Assembly: GCA_030152675.1 (NCBI GenBank)
Contig: JASLIY010000278.1
Location: forward strand, 1-8,183
Reading direction: 5' to 3'
Origin: Acinetobacter sp.
GTDB taxonomy: Bacteria; Pseudomonadota; Gammaproteobacteria; Pseudomonadales; Moraxellaceae
DNA: 8,183 nt
Numbering within the stretch: position 1 is the first letter of the stretch; the number at the start of each line of letters is the position of its first letter. The notes under the pieces were generated by a model. It was not told the origin of the DNA, ran no database searches, and saw only the letters and a list, made by a program, of their open reading frames with translations. A program made the translations under genes and the position numbers. Shown piece by piece: positions 1 through 6,587 of this stretch.

Positions 1-2426
1 CCGGTTGCAAAGGCCGTGAACGGCACCATGACACCTTTGTTATTACGGACATACCACTTGTCGAGATCTTCAGGCATCATGCGAGAATCCGCAGCGCCTT
101 GGACATAGACTTTTTTCACACGACCGCGATCGACGAAGTCATTGATATACGTTCCGCCCCAGGCCATGCCCATGGTGGAGTTGATATCTGCAATACTGAC
201 ACCCATGGCACCGGCTTGCGCCTGATCAATATTGATCTGGTACTGAGGGGTATCTTCTTGACCATTTGGACGTACACCAGCAAGACGTGAGTCTTTTGCC
301 GCCATACCGAGAATGGCATTACGCGCTGCAAGAAGTTTGTCATGACCTTGACCAGTTGCATCTTTCAACTGGAAGTCAAAGCCTTCCGCAACACCCAATT
401 CTGGCATCGCTGGCAACTGGATCGGCATGATATAGCTTGCATCTTTGACGATCATGTTCAAGGCCATACCACGTTGGATAATTGCACCCACTTTTTGTTC
501 TGGCTTTTTACGATCGCTCCAATCTTTCAGCTTGATAAAGGCCAGACCTGCGTTTTGACCCACACCGGTAAATGAGAAACCAGCAACAGTGAAGATAGAT
601 TCAACGGTATCTTTTTCATTTTCACGGAAATAATGCGTCATTGCATCGATGGTTTTACCCGTGCGTTCCAAAGTTGCATTGGGCGGTAATTGCACCAAGG
701 TAATGACCGCACCTTGGTCTTCTTTCGGTAAGAATGAAGATGGGATGACTTTGAACAGAGCCAACATCGCAAAGATCACCAATGCATAGACAGCACCAGA
801 AAAGATCTTGTTGTGGGTCATAAAGTTGACGCCACCTTGGTATTTGTCAGCGGTCTTTTCAAAGCTACGGTTAAACCATGCAAAGAAACGGGCAAAGATA
901 TTGTTGCTTGGTTTTTTGTCTGGATCATGCTGCTTGAGAATGGTGGCACACAGAGCTGGGGTAAAGGTCAATGCCACCACAAGGGATAGAATCATCGCGG
1001 TCACCAAGGTGATCGAGAACTGACGGTAAATTACCCCAGTGGTTCCACTAAAGAAGGCCATCGGTACGAATACCGCAGTCAATACACTGGTAATCCCGAC
1101 GAGGGCACCGGAGATCTGTTTCATCGAAAGTTCGGTCGCGGTAACGGGATCGAGATGATCTTCGACCATGACCCGTTCTACGTTCTCGACCACAACGATG
1201 GCATCATCCACCAACAGACCAATCGCCAATACCATGGCAAACATGGTCAAGGTATTGATGGTAAAACCAAACATGTTAATTACAGCGAAAGTACCCAAGA
1301 CCACCACTGGAATCGCCATGGTCGGGATGATGGTTGCGCGCCAGTTCTGTAAGAACAAGAACATGACCGCAAATACCAACAAGATCGCTTCAAACAGTGT
1401 TTTTACAACACTTTTGATCGAAAGTTCGATAAATGGCGTGGTATCAAAAGCCAATTCATCTTTCATGCCTGGAGGATAGTTACCACGCAACTCAGACAAA
1501 CGCGTTTCAACCGCTTTGGCGGTATCCAAGGCGTTAGCACCCGTTGCAAGTTTGATCGCTACACCGCCAGAAGGCTTACCATTGTATTTAGAATCAAACT
1601 GATAGTTGTCAGAACCGAGCTCGACACGTGCCACATCAGAGAGCAAGACTTTGGCGCCTGAGGTGGTGTTCTTCAAGAAGATGTTTTTGAACTGTTCTGG
1701 TGTTTGCAACATGCTTTGTGCATTCACCGTGGCATTTAACATTTGACCATCAATCGATGGCGCACCACCGAGTTGGCCGACCGCAACCTGTGAGTTTTGG
1801 GCACGGATTGCATTGGCAACATCGGTCGGTGTAATTTGTAAGCTGTTCATTTTGGCAGGATCAAGCCAAATCCGCATGGCATAAGAGCCACCAAAGACTT
1901 GTACTTCACCCACACCTGCAACACGACTCAAAGGTTCAGAAATGGTCGAGTTTACAAAGTCTTTAATATCTGACGCCGTTAAGCTGTCATTTTCTGCATA
2001 AAACGCAACCACCTGTAAGAAACTCGCGCCCGACTTGGTGACACGAATCCCTTGACGTTGCACGTCTTCAGGCAGGAGCGCAGTCGCAGATTGCAGTTTA
2101 TTTTGCACTTGAACTTGTGCAATATCAGGGTCGATGCCTTGGTCAAAGTTCAGGGTAATCGAGGCTTGACCATTTCCCGCACTGTTCGATGAGATATAAC
2201 GTAAACCGTCCAGACCATTCATTTGTTGTTCGATGATCTGGGTCACGGTGTTTTCAACGGTTGCTGCAGATGCACCTGGGTAGGTCGCAGCAACGGTCAC
2301 CGTAGGCGGTGCAATGGTTGGATATTGTGCGATTGGCATATTGCTGAGGGTTACAATCCCCGCCAGCATAATCACCAATGCAATCACCCATGCAAAAATC
2401 GGGCGATGAATAAAGAAATGAGCCAT
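1..2426 (-). CDS. adeJ: AdeJ, RND multidrug efflux transporter (3' end cut by window edge)
   Basis: This is the inner-membrane, proton-driven drug exporter of the HAE-1 RND family and the pump subunit of the AdeIJK tripartite system. 808 codons are present; the family is about 1050 residues, so about 250 C-terminal residues, including TM helices 7-12, lie outside. It begins MAHFFIHRPIFAWVIALVI, the typical N-terminus and TM1 of the AcrB group. Periplasmic loop 1 follows (about residues 30-335), with F178 (in VQVFGG) at the AcrB hydrophobic-pocket position. The TM4 motif GLLVDDAIVVVENVERVM places the proton-relay pair at D407 and D408, exactly AcrB numbering. The switch-loop equivalent GFSFTGVGQN starts at residue 616. 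The visible part ends in periplasmic loop 2. The ATG at 2426 is chosen for its AAGGGG ribosome site seven bases upstream. It lies 11 bases after adeI in the same operon. No frameshift or lost key residue is visible. Family assignment is very secure; AdeJ rather than another Acinetobacter RND pump rests on sequence recall plus the pap2-adeI context. Confidence 0.95.
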   Translation of the reverse strand, partial: MAHFFIHRPIFAWVIALVIMLAGIVTLSNMPIAQYPTIAPPTVTVAATYPGASAATVENTVTQIIEQQMNGLDGLRYISSNSAGNGQASITLNFDQGIDPDIAQVQVQNKLQSATALLPEDVQRQGIRVTKSGASFLQVVAFYAENDSLTASDIKDFVNSTISEPLSRVAGVGEVQVFGGSYAMRIWLDPAKMNSLQITPTDVANAIRAQNSQVAVGQLGGAPSIDGQMLNATVNAQSMLQTPEQFKNIFLKNTTSGAKVLLSDVARVELGSDNYQFDSKYNGKPSGGVAIKLATGANALDTAKAVETRLSELRGNYPPGMKDELAFDTTPFIELSIKSVVKTLFEAILLVFAVMFLFLQNWRATIIPTMAIPVVVLGTFAVINMFGFTINTLTMFAMVLAIGLLVDDAIVVVENVERVMVEDHLDPVTATELSMKQISGALVGITSVLTAVFVPMAFFSGTTGVIYRQFSITLVTAMILSLVVALTFTPALCATILKQHDPDKKPSNNIFARFFAWFNRSFEKTADKYQGGVNFMTHNKIFSGAVYALVIFAMLALFKVIPSSFLPKEDQGAVITLVQLPPNATLERTGKTIDAMTHYFRENEKDTVESIFTVAGFSFTGVGQNAGLAFIKLKDWSDRKKPEQKVGAIIQRGMALNMIVKDASYIMPIQLPAMPELGVAEGFDFQLKDATGQGHDKLLAARNAILGMAAKDSRLAGVRPNGQEDTPQYQINIDQAQAGAMGVSIADINSTMGMAWGGTYINDFVDRGRVKKVYVQGAADSRMMPEDLDKWYVRNNKGVMVPFTAFAT

Positions 2427-2433
2427 CAATCTA

Positions 2434-2439
2434 CCCCTT
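2434..2439 (-). promoter_or_regulatory. adeJ ribosome binding site overlapping the adeI stop codon
   Basis: The minus strand reads AAGGGG here, seven bases before the adeJ ATG, and its AA are the last two bases of the adeI TAA stop. Ribosomes finishing adeI therefore sit on the adeJ start site, which suggests translational coupling of adaptor and pump. The coupling is inferred; the overlap is seen directly. Confidence 0.75.
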
Positions 2440-3727
2440 ATGTATTTGAAGTAGGTTTTTGTTCAGCCGGTTTTGCAGTTGGCGCAGGCTGAGCACTACT
2501 TGCAGGTTGTCCCGCTGTAGGCTTTGGCGCCGCCGCATTTTGTCCAGCAGGTGCTGCACCCGCTGCCGGTTGGGCTTGATATGGTTTTGCGACCACTTGC
2601 TGTTCAGGTTTGACTTTGGCGATGCCATCAACGATGACTTTGTCACCTAGGTTTAAGCCCGCTGTCACGATCCAGTCTTTGCCTTTGGTGCCTACCGTGG
2701 TGATTGGGCGTGGTTCAACGGCCCCTTTTGCATTGACGATCATGGCCATTGCTTGACCTGTCGGGGTGCGGGTAACCGCAGCCTGAGGCACTAAGTACGC
2801 ATTGGGAATGACGCCTTGAGTGATTTGCGCATTGGCAAACATACCCGGCAAGAGCAAATGATTCGGGTTCGGGAATACCGCACGCAAGGTCACACTGCCT
2901 GTCTCTGGGTTAACACTGGCATCTGAAAATGCCAAGTTACCTTCGATCGGGTATGGACTGCCATCTTCAAGGGTGAGACGGACTTTGGTGTTGTTGCTGC
3001 GATCGATACTGCCGGATTTTAGTTGCTGTCTTAAACGCAACAGTTCAGCACTCGATTGGCTGATATCGACATAAATCGGATCAAGTTGCTGAATCGTTAC
3101 CAATGAGTTTTGCTGATTGGCGGTCACTAAAGCACCCGCAGTCACACTCGAACGACTCGATTGACCTGAAATCGGAGAACGAACTGTTGAATAACCCAAA
3201 TCGATTTGGGCATTTTTCAACATTGCTTGAGAAGAGGCCACATCTGCTTCAGCTAAACGGACTTGAGCGACTAAATCGTCATATTCCTGTTTCGAGACCG
3301 CATTGATATCGATCAATTGACGATAACGATTGGCTTTGACTTTGAGTGCATTTAGGTTGGCTTGTTGGCGTACCAATGCAGCTTTAGAGTTGTCAAGATT
3401 GGCACGGTTGGTACTCGAATCAATCTCATACAATGGTTGACCTTCACGGACAAAACTTCCTTCCGTAAACAGGCGTTTTAAAATTACGCCATTGGTTTGT
3501 GGACGCACTTCTGAAATTTGATATGCAGAAGTTCGGCCAGAAAGTTCAACGTTTTGTTCGACACTTTGTGGTTGAGCAACAATAACACCGACTTCTGTCG
3601 GTGGCATTTTTTGAGCTGCAGCAGCTTGATCCGCTTGTTTGGGATCCTTGCTACAACCCACAAGTGCAATACTTGTTGCTAAAGCACAAGCAGTAAGGGC
3701 AGGCGCCCAAAGCTTTGCCGACATCAT
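2438..3727 (-). CDS. adeI: AdeI, periplasmic adaptor (membrane fusion) lipoprotein of the RND pump
   Basis: This 429-residue HlyD/AcrA-family adaptor links the AdeJ pump to its outer-membrane channel. A lipoprotein signal peptide (residues 1-24) ends in the lipobox LVGC, with C25 as the acylated residue; +2 is Ser and +3 is Lys. In order come the first lipoyl half (about 63-104), an alpha-helical hairpin rich in Leu, Ala and Gln (about 105-175), the second lipoyl half with YSTVRSPISGQ (179-189), a beta-barrel (about 215-300) and a membrane-proximal domain (about 301-382, with GDKVIVDGIAKVK). A 45-residue tail rich in Ala, Pro and Gln (about 385-429) is probably disordered. The start has two consecutive ATG codons and a strong GAGGTGG site. 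It is the second gene of the pap2-adeI-adeJ operon, 12 bases after pap2. The N-terminal 25 residues look identical to those I recall for A. baumannii AdeI, which supports the symbol. Confidence 0.94.
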   Translation of the reverse strand: MMSAKLWAPALTACALATSIALVGCSKDPKQADQAAAAQKMPPTEVGVIVAQPQSVEQNVELSGRTSAYQISEVRPQTNGVILKRLFTEGSFVREGQPLYEIDSSTNRANLDNSKAALVRQQANLNALKVKANRYRQLIDINAVSKQEYDDLVAQVRLAEADVASSQAMLKNAQIDLGYSTVRSPISGQSSRSSVTAGALVTANQQNSLVTIQQLDPIYVDISQSSAELLRLRQQLKSGSIDRSNNTKVRLTLEDGSPYPIEGNLAFSDASVNPETGSVTLRAVFPNPNHLLLPGMFANAQITQGVIPNAYLVPQAAVTRTPTGQAMAMIVNAKGAVEPRPITTVGTKGKDWIVTAGLNLGDKVIVDGIAKVKPEQQVVAKPYQAQPAAGAAPAGQNAAAPKPTAGQPASSAQPAPTAKPAEQKPTSNT

Positions 3728-3731
3728 TATT

Positions 3732-3738
3732 CCACCTC
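3732..3738 (-). promoter_or_regulatory. Strong ribosome binding site of adeI
   Basis: The minus strand reads GAGGTGG, close to the ideal anti-Shine-Dalgarno complement, four bases before the ATG at 3727. It starts one base after the pap2 TAA stop. It fixes the first of the two consecutive ATG codons as the start and indicates efficient translation of the adaptor. Confidence 0.75.
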
Positions 3739-3739
3739 G

Positions 3740-4363
3740 TTAGATTTTGTTTGATTTAATCTTAAATACATTTGTATGCTGAAACGCAAACCACAGCAGC
3801 CCCGTCCATATAAAACCAATACTCCATCCTGCGAGTACATCCGTGGGATAATGAGCCCCTAGATAAACTCTAGAAATACCCATGCTGATCCACCAAAAAC
3901 TCGCGGTCCACATGATGATGCGGGACTGTGAATGTTGACGACCAATGAATATTGCGATCATCGCAAGTACGGCGGCATAAAGACTATGCGCACTTGGAAA
4001 AGAGGCGCCGTAGGTATGAACTAAGGGTTCAATCATGTCAGGACGTGGACGGTCAATGAAAAACTTTAATATCCAGCCGATTGCGATACTTCCTGAAATT
4101 CCGAGACAAATGAATACAATATTTGCGTGGTGTTTAGATCGAGCTTGCCAGAGACAGCACAGCCCGCTGATCAAGAGTACAGCGGCTAAACCACCGAGCA
4201 TAGATAAACTTAAAGCGATCGCATCAAAAACAGGATTGCGCTGTAAACTCATCCACGACACAACCGATAGATCCAGTTGTTGCAGGGTGGGTAGATATAA
4301 GCCTATGCAACTGATACTCAATCCGATACAACCGAAAATACAGAGTAAATAGGGCATAAGCAT
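3740..4363 (-). CDS. PAP2-family membrane phosphatase, first gene of the adeIJ operon
   Basis: This is a 207-residue integral membrane protein of the type 2 phosphatidic acid phosphatase family (PgpB/BcrC type), which removes phosphate from lipid or prenyl phosphates at the membrane surface. All three signature motifs are present: K100-x6-R107-P108 (KFFIDRPRP), P123-S-A-H126 (PSAH in place of the commoner PSGH) and S164-R165-x5-H171-x3-D175 (SRVYLGAHYPTD). H126 and H171 are the expected catalytic histidines. About six hydrophobic helices are visible (near 4-24, 48-72, 82-101, 125-141, 149-162 and 176-194). Two starts are possible: the ATG at 4363 has its AAGG only two bases away, whereas the ATG at 4357 has it at eight bases, so 4357 (205 residues) may be the true start. 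It ends 12 bases before adeI. A PAP2 gene at this position is a known neighbour of adeIJK in Acinetobacter. The substrate is unknown; undecaprenyl pyrophosphate and phosphatidylglycerophosphate are candidates. Confidence 0.93.
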   Translation of the reverse strand: MLMPYLLCIFGCIGLSISCIGLYLPTLQQLDLSVVSWMSLQRNPVFDAIALSLSMLGGLAAVLLISGLCCLWQARSKHHANIVFICLGISGSIAIGWILKFFIDRPRPDMIEPLVHTYGASFPSAHSLYAAVLAMIAIFIGRQHSQSRIIMWTASFWWISMGISRVYLGAHYPTDVLAGWSIGFIWTGLLWFAFQHTNVFKIKSNKI

Positions 4364-4365
4364 GA

Positions 4366-4369
4366 CCTT
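4366..4369 (-). promoter_or_regulatory. Ribosome binding site deciding between two pap2 starts
   Basis: AAGG on the minus strand is the only Shine-Dalgarno-like sequence near the gene start. It is two bases from the ATG at 4363 (too close) and eight bases from the in-frame ATG at 4357 (good spacing), which favours the downstream start. Confidence 0.5.
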
Positions 4370-4410
4370 GTCTTAATTTATCTAACATGATTGAGATAAA
4401 TGAATTTGAT

Positions 4411-4434
4411 AAAGTGTACTTATCAGTACACTTT
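4411..4434. promoter_or_regulatory. Perfect palindrome, probable repressor operator of pap2-adeIJ
   Basis: The arms AAAGTGTACT and AGTACACTTT are exact reverse complements, ten bases each, separated by TATC on the plus strand. The size, symmetry and GTAC-centred half-sites resemble TetR/AcrR-family operators. It lies in the spacer and on the -10 box of the only good promoter for the operon, so a bound protein would block RNA polymerase. In A. baumannii adeIJK is repressed by the TetR-family protein AdeN, encoded elsewhere on the chromosome, so an AdeN-like repressor is the natural candidate; that link is inferred. A terminator is the alternative, since seven T follow on the plus strand, but no plus-strand gene lies upstream of it. 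Confidence 0.65.
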
Positions 4435-4441
4435 TTTTCAA
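4413..4441 (-). promoter_or_regulatory. Sigma70-like promoter of pap2-adeI-adeJ
   Basis: On the minus strand TTGAAA (4441-4436, five of six consensus bases) is followed after exactly 17 bases by TACACT (4418-4413, four of six, including the key first, second and last bases). Transcription would start near 4405, leaving a leader of about 40-50 bases before pap2. It is the best hexamer pair I found in the 154-base gap. Because pap2, adeI and adeJ are nearly contiguous, this promoter probably drives all three genes. Confidence 0.6.
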
Positions 4442-4517
4442 GTGAATATCTTTCTGAAATGATAGTAATTTCTTTTTAGAAAATTTTTAACTGATCGCAC
4501 AAAAACACAACAAATGC

Positions 4518-6572
4518 CTACCGGTTGGATTTTGTAGAATGGTGATCCGTGTCTTCGATTTGTACCTGAAGTTTAGGTGGCCAGAAAAAGTCGAGTGGAC
4601 GAGTGAAGAAGTGGGTCATCACAAGCTTTGCTAACGGTTTCCATTGCTCGAAACGTACTCGACGTGCACGCAGTGCCACCACCACCGTCAGGGTGAAACT
4701 GACAAATAAGTTGGTCATGCCGATCATGAGTACCCCCAAGAAAGAGATAAAGATCAGACCGATATCTGCAGCACCATTGGTACAGAGAATGCCTTGAATA
4801 AAGTTGGCGGCTGCGAAGGCGATATGGCGAATATCCAGTGGTAGTCCCAGCATAAAACCGATAGTGCCCATGCTGCCGAGCATGATCCCAAACAAAAAGT
4901 TCCCCGCCAATGCACCTAAGTTGCGTTCGATATAGTCGGCAAACTTATTGAGACGAATTTCACCGAGCATATTTTTTAAACGTGAATGTGCTTTTAAGCG
5001 GGGCCCGATTTTGCGGTAGATGGCGAGGTTGTCAAAGTAGCCTGCGATCAAGCCGGATAAGAACAAGAACACGCCTGCGATCGCCGCATGTGGGATCGCC
5101 AAAGAAGTAAATGGGTTCAAGCTGTGGAGCAAGGCATCGGCTTTGGCATGTTTAAGCAAGGGTTCATCAAAGCCATACTGCCAGAGCACCGTAATTAGGG
5201 CGGCAGTGGGGATGGCAATAGAAATATTACCCAAGATCGCCACGAACTGGGTACGGATGATATTGACGATCAGTCCAGCCAATTCCGCGATTTGCGCCGT
5301 TTTGGAGCCTTTACGTTGCTGCACCGTGGCGGCCAAGGCTGCTGCGGTCATCGCCGGTTGTTTGGTGGCAACGGTAAAGTGCAACACGTGAATCAGCATA
5401 AAGCCGAACGAGTAGTTCATGCTGTACATAAAGGCATGCATCAAAGGCGCAAGCGTTAAGCGTGAGGCCAAGATCTTGATCGTCGCCATGGTGGCGATGA
5501 TGGCACCGGCACCGGCTGCGGCCTTATACATGCCCAAGAAGCCTTTTTTGTCACTACTCACATAGTGCTCACCGGTTTTACTGGCGTTCTCGGTGACTTG
5601 TAAGGAGATCAACTCACTGTTGGTGGCGAGCAGAGCGCGAACACTTTTCTCACTTGAATGTGCGATCACCAAGTCAGACAGCAGTTCGCCGATGCTGAGA
5701 TAGCAAGGGTCATGCTGTTCAACCATGATGGTCAACAACAGCTCGATGCGGTCCAGACATTGCTCTAACAAGGAGAGCAGATAGGTCAAACTTAGACTGA
5801 CGCCAATGCGTTTGGTGGCACGGCGAATCTTGTGTACCACATCACGACATTGTTCAATCATCACCAAAGCTTGTGAGGCATCGGGGGGACGCACCACGAC
5901 AGTATGGTCTGCGGCGAGTTTTTGTTTTTTATACAGCTCAATAAACTCAACGATCTCACGGTTCTGCACCAGAAATGGAGATTCATATTCGTTGAGTTCA
6001 GGTTGCGCATTGATAAACTCAGGATATAGACCGATACCGCTAATACGATAGGACAGTACAGTGATGGCTTTGATCAATTCATTTTCGATACTGAGCAAAG
6101 CTGCGGTATTTTGATTGTTCTGACTCAATACTGCAAACAATTGAATCCAATCTTGATCTTGAATATTTTCCAGCCAGTATTTGTCGTTACTGTCATAAAA
6201 CACCTGACTGACCAAGTACTCCAAATGGGTTTCATTATTGAGCAGGGGCAGGAAGTGTGCCCCGATGCGTTGACTGAGCTGATTCCAAAACCCATCTAAG
6301 GACAAAATGCCGCTGTCGGCATAGAGATTGGTTTGTTTGTAGCGATTGAGAAGTTGTAATAAATAGGTTTGAAAACACGCAGCGGCATTTGGGGTGCGCA
6401 ACAGTGCATCAATCAAGGCTTGAATTTTTTGATGAATTTCGGTGTTATTTTTGGTGTCCGAGGGCCGAATACGTTGTACCAGCTCAATCAGAATTTTTTC
6501 ATCAGGAACAGTGGGCTGAAGCTCCAGCTGTTCCTGCATCTTTAAGAAAAGATCATTAAATTTTATATGCAT
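4518..6572 (-). CDS. Polytopic membrane protein of the 'site-specific recombinase' (SpecificRecomb) family
   Basis: From the ATG at 6572 this is 684 residues. The first ~340 residues are soluble, helical and rich in Leu, Gln and Glu. The C-terminal half holds several hydrophobic stretches (near 352-370, 383-401, 443-466, 492-514, 555-579 and 604-636, counted from the TTG at 6578) and ends in a short basic and polar tail. I recognise the layout and length as the proteobacterial family listed in Pfam as SpecificRecomb (PF10136), whose members are usually labelled site-specific recombinase. No serine- or tyrosine-recombinase catalytic motif is visible, and the membrane character argues against a DNA strand-exchange enzyme, so the function should be treated as unknown. 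A TTG at 6578 would add two residues, but neither start has a Shine-Dalgarno sequence. The ATG lies 15 bases after the ispB stop, so translation may depend on coupling to ispB. Family membership is fairly sure; the role is not known. Confidence 0.85.
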   Translation of the reverse strand: MHIKFNDLFLKMQEQLELQPTVPDEKILIELVQRIRPSDTKNNTEIHQKIQALIDALLRTPNAAACFQTYLLQLLNRYKQTNLYADSGILSLDGFWNQLSQRIGAHFLPLLNNETHLEYLVSQVFYDSNDKYWLENIQDQDWIQLFAVLSQNNQNTAALLSIENELIKAITVLSYRISGIGLYPEFINAQPELNEYESPFLVQNREIVEFIELYKKQKLAADHTVVVRPPDASQALVMIEQCRDVVHKIRRATKRIGVSLSLTYLLSLLEQCLDRIELLLTIMVEQHDPCYLSIGELLSDLVIAHSSEKSVRALLATNSELISLQVTENASKTGEHYVSSDKKGFLGMYKAAAGAGAIIATMATIKILASRLTLAPLMHAFMYSMNYSFGFMLIHVLHFTVATKQPAMTAAALAATVQQRKGSKTAQIAELAGLIVNIIRTQFVAILGNISIAIPTAALITVLWQYGFDEPLLKHAKADALLHSLNPFTSLAIPHAAIAGVFLFLSGLIAGYFDNLAIYRKIGPRLKAHSRLKNMLGEIRLNKFADYIERNLGALAGNFLFGIMLGSMGTIGFMLGLPLDIRHIAFAAANFIQGILCTNGAADIGLIFISFLGVLMIGMTNLFVSFTLTVVVALRARRVRFEQWKPLAKLVMTHFFTRPLDFFWPPKLQVQIEDTDHHSTKSNR

Positions 6573-6587
6573 AAGCAAAAGGTTTAT

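Noticed and set aside
1168..1479. 103-codon open frame on the plus strand
   Set aside because: It is antisense to adeJ, across the conserved D407/D408 region, and encodes a low-complexity Asn/Thr/Met-rich product typical of shadow frames.
4411..4438. Hairpin followed by seven T on the plus strand, looking like a rho-independent terminator
   Set aside because: Both flanking genes are on the minus strand, so no transcript would need stopping in that direction. Read on the minus strand the stem is followed only by a broken T run (TTTATC), and the element sits on a promoter; an operator explains it better.
4445..4500. AT-rich imperfect inverted repeat after the recombinase-family gene, as a possible terminator
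   Set aside because: The stem is short, has a bulge, contains almost no G or C, and is not followed by a T run on the minus strand.
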